From: Actinacidiphila yeochonensis CN732
GTDB lineage: Bacteria; Actinomycetota; Actinomycetes; Streptomycetales; Streptomycetaceae
Direction: 5' to 3'
Assembly: GCF_000745345.1 (NCBI RefSeq)
Contig: NZ_JQNR01000005.1
Coordinates: forward strand, 620,001 to 684,000
Length of the DNA stretch: 64,000 bases
Shown: positions 24,249 to 31,539 of the stretch, one piece after another
Layout of the letters: each line of letters starts with the position of its first letter
Position numbering within the stretch: the first letter of the stretch is position 1
Translations under genes and position numbers: made by a program
Notes under the pieces: model-generated
The model's input: the letters and a program-made list of their open reading frames with translations, nothing else
Databases searched by the model: none
What the model was told of the DNA's origin: nothing

Positions 24249-26195
24249 CTACACCGTCACCGGGTTCCCCACCAGCCTGCGGACGTTCTCCAGCATGGCG
24301 TAGAGGAGGAACGGTGGGTCCGCCGCAGCAGTACGCGTCGCCTCCAGGTAGGTCGCCGCGTTCTTGCCGTCGGCCCCTTCACCTGAACTGACCAGTGCCC
24401 TCCTCTGCGCCTCCCAAGCCGGCCAGTATTGTCCAAGGTAGCTCTCCAGATTGTCCTCAAAAACGGTGTATCTAGCGGTGCTCTCATCCGGAGGCTGGCC
24501 CGCAGGTGTCTCGCCGAGATAGCGCAGCAGATCGGCGTTTTTCTGCCGGGTTCGCCTCGCGTCGCGCTCGTACTCCAACTCCTTCTCCTGCCGCTGTTCT
24601 GGGATCAAGTGGGCTGCGGACTGACTCCTACGCTCCTGCTTTCCCACATCGCCGTCAAACACCACGTAGCAAGGCACTCCCAGAGCAGTGAAGAGCACGT
24701 CGGAGATCATCAGGTTGTCCTTACCGGTCACCTCGATGATGCTGATGCCCTCAGCGCCGAGGTTGATTCCAGCACGCTCTGCGCAACCCATGATCACCGC
24801 CTCGTCGCCCTTACCTTCCACCAGGACCACTGCGTGAGCGAAGAAGCCTTCCGCGAAGGAGCTGGCCAGTCGGCCCACCGTCCTGCTCTTGACAGTGCTC
24901 GCATCAATCAGACCGTCCAATGCCTGGCACAGGTCGTCTTGGGACGCCTGACGAACCTCAGTGACAGGATGCGCTTCCCCTGCGGCACGGCAGAGACGAC
25001 GAATCTGGTGATAGCCGGCCGGGTCGAGGAAGACAGGGCTGTGAGTGGCGTACATGACCTGGGTACGACCTGCGGGAGAGGTACTCACCAGTTCGCGCAG
25101 CACCGATGCGAAAGTACGGGCCTGCGGTGGGTGCTGAAACAACTCCGGCTCTTCAATCGCCAAACACAACGTGCGCGCGCCGCCATCTGGGCGACGACGA
25201 TCGGCCAGATATTTCAGCGCAGCGATAATCAATGCTCGCTGGAACCCATGACCCTGACGATTGACTGAGGTCTCCGCAGCGCCATCGCGAATGCTCACCT
25301 GGAATGCGGTCCGGGCAAACTTCGGCAGATGGACCGTCGGAGTCACGACAACTTGGCGTCCAGTGGTGAACCTTGCGACCTCCGATGAAAGCGCAGCCGA
25401 GATGTCGTCCAGCGCCGGACCGTATACCTTCGCGTGTACCTCTTGCCGGGCCAGATGGGCACTCTCCTCGATCTCGCCGAGTTGCTCATTCGCCTCCGCC
25501 CGATCCACAGCATGATCCAAGATGCGGCCGAGAACTGTCGCCTTCTGGTCGTCAGCCTCCTCGTAGGCGCGCAAATCTGCTGAGACGAAAACGAAGTCGA
25601 TCAACTGTGCTAGCTTGCCCTGTCCGGCGAATCCGAAGAAATGAGTGTCCTCAATTTTAGATTCGCTGAGCTGGTCGCGATGAGACAATTCCCAGGCCAA
25701 CATCGCCTCTAGGGCCTTGTCCTTGCTGCCGACCTTGGGTAGCTCCAAGGCCGGAACGCCCTCCCTTATTGCATCGTATGCGCTGCGCAGGTCGGTCGCC
25801 TTGTCATTCCGACGTACCTCCTCGAACGGCCCGTAGGTGAGCGCTCGCCCAGTGATCTTGTCCTCACCGTTCTGCCACGTACGCCAGATGCTCACGGACT
25901 TGGCACCGTCGGGCGCGTAACGACCAAGAGTCTCTCGGTCGTGATCGCTGAGTGCGTCGAATTCCACCTCGACAGAAATCCGCCCGCCCACCGCAGCCGA
26001 GTGAACGTCGTCATCACTTAGCGACAACGACCTTTCACCGTTGAAGAACCACTCAAGTGCGCGCAACACGGTGGATTTGCCAACGCCAGTCGGCCCGATG
26101 AACGAGGTGATTTCATCGAAGGAGACGTCAACCATCTGCAGGCAGCAGAAGTTCTCGATGCGCACGCGCTTGATCTTCACGTTCATCCTGGACAT
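24249..26195 (-). CDS. OLD-family ATP-dependent nuclease (ABC ATPase + TOPRIM), class 1-like
   Basis: About 648 residues. The N-terminal ABC-type ATPase begins VKIKRVRIENFCCLQMVDVS, with Walker A FIGPTGVGKSTVLRALEWFF, a long coiled insertion, Walker B LCLAIEEPELFQHPPQ and H-loop MYATHSPVFLDPAG. The C-terminal TOPRIM domain has AVVLVEGKGDEAVIMGCAER (Glu) and YVVFDGDVGKQ (DxD). OLD proteins, named after P2 Old, are phage-exclusion nucleases. Class 1 members act alone; the Gabija class has a UvrD partner, which is absent here. Starts possible at ATG 26195 or 26186. Base composition is less GC-rich than neighbours, fitting transfer with the island. Confidence 0.9.
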   Translation of the reverse strand: MSRMNVKIKRVRIENFCCLQMVDVSFDEITSFIGPTGVGKSTVLRALEWFFNGERSLSLSDDDVHSAAVGGRISVEVEFDALSDHDRETLGRYAPDGAKSVSIWRTWQNGEDKITGRALTYGPFEEVRRNDKATDLRSAYDAIREGVPALELPKVGSKDKALEAMLAWELSHRDQLSESKIEDTHFFGFAGQGKLAQLIDFVFVSADLRAYEEADDQKATVLGRILDHAVDRAEANEQLGEIEESAHLARQEVHAKVYGPALDDISAALSSEVARFTTGRQVVVTPTVHLPKFARTAFQVSIRDGAAETSVNRQGHGFQRALIIAALKYLADRRRPDGGARTLCLAIEEPELFQHPPQARTFASVLRELVSTSPAGRTQVMYATHSPVFLDPAGYHQIRRLCRAAGEAHPVTEVRQASQDDLCQALDGLIDASTVKSRTVGRLASSFAEGFFAHAVVLVEGKGDEAVIMGCAERAGINLGAEGISIIEVTGKDNLMISDVLFTALGVPCYVVFDGDVGKQERRSQSAAHLIPEQRQEKELEYERDARRTRQKNADLLRYLGETPAGQPPDESTARYTVFEDNLESYLGQYWPAWEAQRRALVSSGEGADGKNAATYLEATRTAAADPPFLLYAMLENVRRLVGNPVTV

Positions 26196-26206
26196 ACGGG
26201 TCGGAC

Positions 26207-26220
26207 GGGACAAGTGTCCC
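26207..26220. promoter_or_regulatory. Inverted repeat just upstream of the OLD gene
   Basis: gggaca-ag-tgtccc, arms of 6 with a 2-base centre, lies 12 bases before ATG 26195. The position suggests an operator or a translational control hairpin for the nuclease gene. Confidence 0.4.
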
Positions 26221-26500
26221 CGGGTACCGGGACGGTAGCAGACAGCTCGTCATCCCCATGGGCGATTTTCCGGATTAACACCCGTACGTGAAGTCCATGG
26301 CCCAGCGCTCAACTGCAGGCGGATCCATAGGAAGTGGCTCCCAACCTTCGGGTCCCCAACTCGTAGATGCCGACATCCCCCGATCCGACCTCGTCGTTGG
26401 GAGAGCCTTGGTCGCCGCACGCTGGCTCCTGAGCACAGGTTCGCAGTCACTACTCGCCTCGCCGCTCACGCATCGCTCATGCACGGCCTCCGGCATGGCT
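26221..26500. other. Island segment between OLD gene and tRNA-Lys
   Basis: No secure gene. A minus-strand frame ending at 26275 (last residues GWEPLPMDPPAVERWAMDFT then YGC) reads protein-like for ~35 codons but has no recognisable family or convincing start, and its upstream part runs into the tRNA terminator. It may be the 3' end of another lost island gene. Confidence 0.35.
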
Positions 26501-26532
26501 GTGCCCCGGCCGTCCGAAGACGACCGGGGCAC
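26501..26532 (-). terminator. Hairpin terminator downstream of tRNA-Lys
   Basis: gtgccccggccgtc (26501-26514) pairs with gacgaccggggcac (26519-26532) with one mismatch and a cgaa loop. It lies 41 bases beyond the tRNA 3' end, inside the island, so the element seems to supply the terminator. Confidence 0.7.
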
Positions 26533-26572
26533 GATACCCGCAGGTCAGCGGCCTCCGGGGAGGCCCGACCTC

Positions 26573-26629
26573 GTAGGCCGTGTGGGACTCGAACCCACAA
26601 CCAATGGATTAAAAGTCCACTGCTCTGCC
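26573..26629 (-). repeat. Right attachment site (within tRNA-Lys)
   Basis: 57 bases identical to 18601-18657, covering the tRNA from the D-loop side to one base past its 3' end. Because it restores the tRNA, this is the end next to which the element's integrase would normally lie. Confidence 0.93.
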
Positions 26630-26646
26630 AATTGAGCTAACGGCCC
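26574..26646 (-). tRNA. tRNA-Lys (anticodon UUU)
   Basis: 73 bases with a complete cloverleaf: acceptor GGGCCGT/ACGGCCT (one G-U at position 1-72), D arm GCTC...GAGC, anticodon arm GTGGA-CTTTTAA-TCCAT, T arm GTGGG-TTCGAGT-CCCAC. CCA is not encoded. On the minus strand the AT-rich TATGCT (complement of 26655-26660) could be its -10 box. It is the integration site of the island. Confidence 0.95.
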
Positions 26647-26916
26647 GCACCGACAGCATAACGGTGGACGGTACCGGGCTCAGCAGGGTTACCCCCGTCT
26701 CGGGGAGGACCGCGCTTCGGGGCAGGTCAGCGGCTCGCCCGGCTGCGGGTGGGGGCGGGAGGGCGCGAGGGTGGTCCTGGTCGGTCGGGGGTAGGCGGGG
26801 CGGGAGGAGGGCGCGCTGTGGCGGCTTCTCGGGCCGGAGGGGAACTGGTGCCGGGCTCGGGGAGGTTGGGGCCCGGGAGACGGCGTCGGGTGGCCCTGCG
26901 GGCCGCCAGAACGCAA

Positions 26917-26959
26917 AGACGGCCCGTTGCCTGCCGGTGGGGCAGGCAACGGGCCGTCT
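26917..26959 (-). terminator. Long perfect hairpin terminator after the helicase gene
   Basis: agacggcccgttgcctgcc (26917-26935) pairs perfectly over 19 bases with 26941-26959 around a 5-base loop. It lies 54 bases past the helicase stop (27014). The symmetry would allow it to work in both directions and to insulate the tRNA-Lys/island side. No gene is seen in 26647-27013. Confidence 0.88.
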
Positions 26960-27013
26960 CAGAATGCGCGGCGGTGTGTGCCGCCGGGTCGGTGGACCCG
27001 GTCAGGCGTCCCG

Positions 27014-29473
27014 TCAGCCGTTGCGCTTCCAGCGGGGCTTGCGGTCGCCGTAGGAGGTCGAGCCGCCGCCGTCGCGGTTGAAGGACGGGCGCCGGTCGTC
27101 GCGGTCGCCGCCGAAGGACGGACGGCGGTCGCGGTCGCCGTACGACGGGCGCGAGTCACGACGGTCGCGGCTGCCCGGGCGGTCGTCGCGGCGGTCCGTC
27201 GACGGACGGCGGTCGCGGTCGCCGTAGGACGGGCGCGCGTCACGACGGTCACGGTCGCCGTACGACGGACGGGAGTCCCGGTCGCCGTGCGACGGACGGG
27301 AGTCCCGGTCGCCGTAGGACGGACGCGCGTCACGCGAGCCGTAGGACGGGCGGGAGTCACGCGCACCGTAGGACGGACGGGAGTCGCGGTCGCCGTAGGA
27401 CGGACGCGCGTCACGACGGTCACGGTCGCCGTACGACGGACGGCGGTCGCGGTCGCCGTAGGACGGGCGCGCGTCACGACGGTCACGGTCGCCGTACGAC
27501 GGACGGGAGTCCCGGTCGCCGTAGGACGGGCGGGAGTCGCGGTCACCGTACGACGGGCGCGCGTCACGACGGTCACGGCTGCCCGAGCGGTCGTCGCGAC
27601 GGTCGTCGCGACGGTCGTCACGGCGGTCGTCGCGGCGGTCACGGTCGCGGTCGCCGTAGGAGTTGCGGTCGTCACGACGGCGCTCGTAGGAGCCCCGCTC
27701 GTCGCGGCGCGGGTGGCTGGGGCGCTCCTCGCGCGGCTCGGGCACCGAGGCGGCCTTGGCGGCTTCGGCGGCTTCGGCGGCAGCGGCCTCAGCGGCCAGC
27801 TCGGCGGCCTTCGCGGCCACCGCGGCCTCCGGGTCCTCGCCGCGCTCGCGGGCGGAACGGGCGGTGAGGCGGTCGGCCTCCTCGCGCAGCTCGGTGGCGC
27901 GGCGCTGGACCCGCTCCAGTTCGCGGGTGAGCTCGGCGACCTCGCGCTCGGCCTGCGCCGCGGCGTTCTGCACGGCGTCGGCCTGCACGTCGGTGAGGGA
28001 GCGGGCGCCGGTGATCCGGGCCACGTCCTCGTCGAACGCGCCGCTGCCGCCGATGACGTGGCGGGAGGCGTCCACGCCGGCGTCCTCCATCAGCCGGAAG
28101 ATCTGCCGGCGCTGGTGCGGGAGCGCCAGCGAGACCACGGTGCCGGACTGGCCGGCGCGGGCGGTACGGCCCGAGCGGTGCAGGTAGTCCTTGTGGTCGG
28201 CGGCCGGGTCGACGTTGAGGACCAGGTCGATGCCGTCGACGTGGATGCCGCGGGCGGCGACGTCGGTGGCGACGAGGACGTTGACGTGCCCGCCCTTGAA
28301 GTCCTCAAGGGTGCGGGTGCGGGCGCCCTGGGTCATGCCGCCGTGCAGCGCGTCGGCCCGCACGCCGGCGTCCACCAGCTGCTCGGCGACGCGGTCGGCG
28401 CCCATCTGGGTGCGGACGAAGATGATGGTGCGGCCCTTGCGGGCGGCGATGGCCGCGGTGACCGGGGTCTTGTCCTTCGGCTTCACCACGAGCACGTGGT
28501 GGCTCATCGTGGTGACGGCGCCCTGGGCGGCGTCCACCTCGTGCGTGACGGGGTCGACGAGGTACCGCTTGACGAGGGTGTCGATCTCGTTCTCCAGGGT
28601 CGCGGAGAACAGCAGCCGCTGGCCGCCCGGCGGCACCTGGTCGAGGATCTCGGTGACCTCGGGCAGGAAGCCCATGTCGGCCATCTGGTCGGCCTCGTCG
28701 AGCACCGCGATCTGGACCTGGTCCAGGGAGGCGGCGCCGCGGTTGATCAGGTCGCGCAGCCGGCCGGGGGTGGCCACCAGGATGTCCACGCCGCGCTCCA
28801 GGGCGTAGATCTGGTTCTGCATCGACGTGCCGCCGCACACCACCTTCATCTTCAGCCCGAGCAGGTCGCCGTAGGGCTGGAGCGCGTCCGCGACCTGCAT
28901 GGCCAGCTCGCGGGTGGGGGTGAGGATGACGCCGCGCGGGCGCTTGCGCTCGGTGTGGCCGCCGGAGAGCGAGGTCAGCAGCGGCAGGCCGAAGGAGAGC
29001 GTCTTGCCGGAGCCGGTGCGGCCGCGGCCGAGGATGTCCCGGCCGGCCAGCGCGTCCGGGATGGTCGCGGCCTGGATCGGGAACGGGGTGGTGACGCCGT
29101 TGTTCGCGAGCTTGCGGACGATGGCGTCGGGCAGCCCGAGGTCGCCGAAGGTCGGGCCCGCGGGCTCGGCGTCCTCGGCGTCCTCGATGTCGTCGGCGTC
29201 CTGAACGTCGTCGTCGGCGTCCTGAGCCTCGTCATCCGCGGCACCGTCGATGTCATCGGCGTCGTCGGCGTACGCGGCGGCGTCCTCGGCCTGCTCGGCC
29301 TCGGCGGGGGCCTCGACGGCGGTGTCGGCCGCGGTCTCAGAGGCGGTCTCGGCGACCGCGAGCACGGACTCGGCGGTCAGGACGGCCTCGGGGGCCTCGG
29401 GGGTGTCGATGGTGGTCACCGCGTCGCCCGCGTTCTCGGGCAGGACGGAACGGTCGGCACTGTCATGGGACAT
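27014..29473 (-). CDS. DEAD-box ATP-dependent RNA helicase with long Arg/Tyr-rich repeat tail
   Basis: 819 residues. An acidic N-terminal extension (~110 residues, many Asp/Glu/Ala) precedes the helicase core: Q motif GVTTPFPIQAATIPDAL, motif I GRTGSGKTLSF, Ia TPTRELAMQ, II VLDEADQMADMGF, III LLFSATLE, V ATDVAARGIHVDG, VI YLHRSGRTARAG. Coiled coil near residues 500-590, then a ~230-residue tail with about 15 imperfect RPSYGDRDS units, RRDD blocks and Arg/Asp/Tyr/Gly only. It should unwind RNA, probably on ribosomes or in decay, and such tails promote RNA binding and condensation. Start ATG 29473. It has a strong terminator downstream. Confidence 0.95.
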   Translation of the reverse strand: MSHDSADRSVLPENAGDAVTTIDTPEAPEAVLTAESVLAVAETASETAADTAVEAPAEAEQAEDAAAYADDADDIDGAADDEAQDADDDVQDADDIEDAEDAEPAGPTFGDLGLPDAIVRKLANNGVTTPFPIQAATIPDALAGRDILGRGRTGSGKTLSFGLPLLTSLSGGHTERKRPRGVILTPTRELAMQVADALQPYGDLLGLKMKVVCGGTSMQNQIYALERGVDILVATPGRLRDLINRGAASLDQVQIAVLDEADQMADMGFLPEVTEILDQVPPGGQRLLFSATLENEIDTLVKRYLVDPVTHEVDAAQGAVTTMSHHVLVVKPKDKTPVTAAIAARKGRTIIFVRTQMGADRVAEQLVDAGVRADALHGGMTQGARTRTLEDFKGGHVNVLVATDVAARGIHVDGIDLVLNVDPAADHKDYLHRSGRTARAGQSGTVVSLALPHQRRQIFRLMEDAGVDASRHVIGGSGAFDEDVARITGARSLTDVQADAVQNAAAQAEREVAELTRELERVQRRATELREEADRLTARSARERGEDPEAAVAAKAAELAAEAAAAEAAEAAKAASVPEPREERPSHPRRDERGSYERRRDDRNSYGDRDRDRRDDRRDDRRDDRRDDRSGSRDRRDARPSYGDRDSRPSYGDRDSRPSYGDRDRRDARPSYGDRDRRPSYGDRDRRDARPSYGDRDSRPSYGARDSRPSYGSRDARPSYGDRDSRPSHGDRDSRPSYGDRDRRDARPSYGDRDRRPSTDRRDDRPGSRDRRDSRPSYGDRDRRPSFGGDRDDRRPSFNRDGGGSTSYGDRKPRWKRNG

Positions 29474-29588
29474 GCTGAAGCAAACCTCTCGGAGTCTTAC
29501 GGCACGCGCCAGCTCCGCAGGATGCTTGCAACCGCCTCAATGCGGTCAGCCAGGGGAGATGAGGAACGCGCCACTGCGGCGCGTCGAA

Positions 29589-30416
29589 TCAGGCGCCTAT
29601 GAGGTGGGGCAGGACTGGGGTCAAACGATCTACCAGCATACGCATACGGACGCCCGGACGCCAATCACCTCCTACTCGGACACGTGGGACCGCCGTGGCC
29701 AGGAGGAACACCCGCCCCAATGCTCGTGCCCCGGCCCGCCCCGCGGCCCCTCGCCCGAGCGGCCCATCCGACCCCTCACCCGAGCCGGCGGGCGCCCGGA
29801 CGGTGACGGCCGACCGGCGCCGCGCGACCCGGCCAGCCGACCCGGCACGCCAGACGATCAGCCGATCAGCCGGCCGAGCCGTCGCCGGGGGCGTCGGTGG
29901 TGGCCCCGCCGCCGGGGTCGGCGGTGTCGGTGGGGGCGGCCGGGGGGTGGTGGCGACGGGGTGTCCGGGGCGTGGTCTCGGTGGGCCGGTCGGTGGGGTC
30001 GGCGGGCGGCGGGGGACCTCGGTGGGCGTCCGCCCGGCGGTGGGGCGCGGGTCGCCCGGGTGCGGGGTGGCGGAGTGGCCGGGCGCGGGCGACGCGCTGC
30101 CGTGCGGGGCGGGTGAGGCGCTGCCGCTACGGGAGGGCTTCGGGGAGAGGGCGCCGCCACCGTGCCGGACGGTCCGCACGCCGGCGCCCGCAGCCCGCGC
30201 CCCGGCGCCGCCGCCGGAACCGGAACTGGTCGGTGGGCGGCTGGACGCCTTGGGATCCGGCGTCGAGCCGCCGCCCATGCTCACGCACGCCGCGGCCCCC
30301 GCGGCGACCACCGTGACCAGCGCGGCCGCGCGGAGCCCGGCGCGCACCGCCAGGCCGGTCGGGCGGGCGGGTCGTACGGAACGGGCGGCGGGGACGGCGG
30401 GGGGCGGCAACAGCAC
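29589..30416 (-). CDS. Putative Pro/Ser/Thr-rich lipoprotein of unknown function
   Basis: From GTG 30416 the frame reads AVRAGLRAAALVTVVAAGAA, ACVSMGGGSTPD, a basic region plus hydrophobic core ending in a possible lipobox (AAAC). A ~150-residue Pro/Ser/Thr/Gly linker follows (SPKPSRSGSASPAPHGSASP). The last ~90 residues look less like coding sequence (many Arg), so the real stop may have been lost. No folded domain is visible. It lies downstream of the metallopeptidase gene. Confidence 0.45.
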   Translation of the reverse strand: MLLPPPAVPAARSVRPARPTGLAVRAGLRAAALVTVVAAGAAACVSMGGGSTPDPKASSRPPTSSGSGGGAGARAAGAGVRTVRHGGGALSPKPSRSGSASPAPHGSASPAPGHSATPHPGDPRPTAGRTPTEVPRRPPTPPTGPPRPRPGHPVATTPRPPPPTPPTPAAGPPPTPPATARPADRLIVWRAGSAGRVARRRSAVTVRAPAGSGEGSDGPLGRGAAGRAGARALGRVFLLATAVPRVRVGGDWRPGVRMRMLVDRLTPVLPHLIGA

Positions 30417-30550
30417 GTCGGCACCTCGGGTGGGGGTCGGGACGCGCGGACGTCGGCGGCGCGCGCCGGGTGGGTGCCCTGACCAACGCCGCCGCGACCC
30501 GCCAGGACACGCCCGGACCCGCACAGCGGGCGACAGTGCGGGTCCGGACG

Positions 30551-30655
30551 CGCACGGTGATCCCGCACGGGGGATTCCGCACGGATGATTCCGCACACTC
30601 GTGATCCCGCACGGTGATCCCGCACGGGTGATCCCGCACACTGATCCGCGCACCC
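30551..30655. repeat. ~14-bp imperfect tandem repeat, about 7 copies
   Basis: Variants of gtgatcccgcacgg (also gattccgcacgg, tgatccgcgcacc) follow one another through the gap 30417-30835 upstream of the Pro-rich lipoprotein. No gene is visible in the gap. Confidence 0.8.
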
Positions 30656-30835
30656 CGCACCACCCCGACGTGAGACCCGTCACATCTCGCCGCGCCCCGC
30701 CGCCCCGCCGCACCTTGGCCCACCCGTCGTGCCCGCAGCTGGCGCGCACCCCGGCCCACCCGCCCGGCGCACCCCCTGCCCGCACCCCCTGCCCATCCTC
30801 CGGGCACCCCGCGTCGGCCCGCCCGGTACCGGGGC

Positions 30836-31189
30836 TCAGTCGTAGCCGAGCGCGTGCAGCCGTTCGTCGTCGATGCCGAAGTGGTGGGCGATCTCGTGCA
30901 CGACGGTGACCTCGGTCTCGCGGACCACCTCCTCGCGGGAGGCGCACAGCCGCAGCGTCGGGCCGCGGTAGACGGTGATGCGGTCCGGCAGCACGCCGGC
31001 GTACCACTCCCCGCGCTCGGTCAGTGGCGTCCCCTCGTACAGCCCGAGCAGGTCGTCAGGGCCTGCGGGGTCCGGCTCGTCCTCGACGAAGACGGCGACG
31101 TTGTCCATCAAACGGGTCAGCTCGCTCGGGACCCGGTCCAGCGCCTCGCCGACCAGTTCCTCGAACTCCTCCCGGCTCATCTCCAGCAC
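30836..31189 (-). CDS. Minimal zinc metallopeptidase (possible metallopeptidase family, HExxH)
   Basis: 117 residues. The C-terminal motif VVHEIAHHFGIDDERLHALG contains HExxH plus a third ligand, and the N-terminal half (REEFEELVGEALDRVPSELT; NVAVFVEDEP; LPDRITVYRGPTLRLCAS) matches the small actinobacterial minimal gluzincin/acid metallopeptidase family of unknown substrate. It is probably cytoplasmic, with no signal peptide. GTG 31189 and ATG 31180 are both possible starts. Confidence 0.88.
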   Translation of the reverse strand: MLEMSREEFEELVGEALDRVPSELTRLMDNVAVFVEDEPDPAGPDDLLGLYEGTPLTERGEWYAGVLPDRITVYRGPTLRLCASREEVVRETEVTVVHEIAHHFGIDDERLHALGYD

Positions 31190-31241
31190 CCCCTCATTCT
31201 TCCGTGCGCCGGGCCGCCCGAACCCGCACGCGGGAATCGTT

Positions 31242-31271
31242 TTGCCGTCGCCCTCACAGATCGCCTATGCT
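31242..31271 (+). promoter_or_regulatory. Promoter of tRNA-Glu
   Basis: ttgccg (31242-31247) and tatgct (31266-31271) are separated by 18 bases and match the principal sigma factor consensus. The expected start is 7-8 bases downstream, about 40 bases before the tRNA. Confidence 0.65.
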
Positions 31272-31317
31272 GCGCGGGTCCCCGTGGTGTGCCGTGAGGC
31301 ACACGCGGAAGGCCCTC

Positions 31318-31390
31318 GCCCTCATCGTCTAGTGGCCCAGGACGCCGCCCTTTCAAGGCGGTAGCACGGGTTCGAATCCCGTTGGGGGCA
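31318..31390 (+). tRNA. tRNA-Glu (anticodon UUC)
   Basis: 73 bases with acceptor GCCCTCA/TGGGGGC, anticodon arm CCGCC-CTTTCAA-GGCGG and T arm ACGGG-TTCGAAT-CCCGT. CCA is encoded directly after (31391-31393). The promoter is upstream and a hairpin terminator downstream. Confidence 0.96.
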
Positions 31391-31404
31391 CCACCGCTCC
31401 ACCC

Positions 31405-31434
31405 GCGAACGCCGCCCCTCGGGGCGGCGTTCGC
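31405..31434 (+). terminator. Terminator of tRNA-Glu
   Basis: gcgaacgccgcccc and ggggcggcgttcgc form a perfect 14-bp stem around tc, followed by cgtttc. It lies 12 bases after the encoded CCA. Confidence 0.9.
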
Positions 31435-31539
31435 CGTTTCTCCGGTGTACGGGCCCTCGCGCCCGTCCCGTCCCGTCGCGCCCGTCCCGCCCGCGCCCCG
31501 CCGGTTCGGCCAACTCCCGACCTCCCCCGGCGGGTTGGA

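Larger units (their letters stand above)
18601..26629. mobile_element. Degenerate integrative element in the 3' end of tRNA-Lys(UUU)
   Basis: A 57-bp perfect direct repeat flanks the region: 18601-18657 and 26573-26629. The right copy is the 3' 56 bases of an intact tRNA-Lys plus one base; the left copy is an orphan 3' part. This is the arrangement left by a tyrosine-recombinase element that integrated into the tRNA 3' end. Inside are only the 3' end of an integrase gene (23921-24223) and the 3' end of a DUF3631 gene (23735-23911), so the element can no longer move by itself. Cargo: XRE-TPR regulator, NUDIX, CutA, second XRE-TPR regulator, HATPase-DUF6907 fusion, OLD-family nuclease. Several lower-GC stretches (24.2-26.3 kb) contrast with the flanks. 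Confidence 0.88.

Noticed and set aside
24249..26195. Gabija system (GajA)
   Set aside because: No GajB/UvrD-like helicase gene is adjacent; both neighbours are remnants or the tRNA.
26275..26532. 85-codon minus-strand gene beside the tRNA-Lys
   Set aside because: Its 5' part covers the terminator hairpin and has no SD; only the last ~35 codons look protein-like and match no family I know.
26927..29602. 891-codon open frame opposite the helicase
   Set aside because: Mirror of the helicase codons (Val/Ala/Arg repeats come from the Arg/Asp tail); no start signal or domain.
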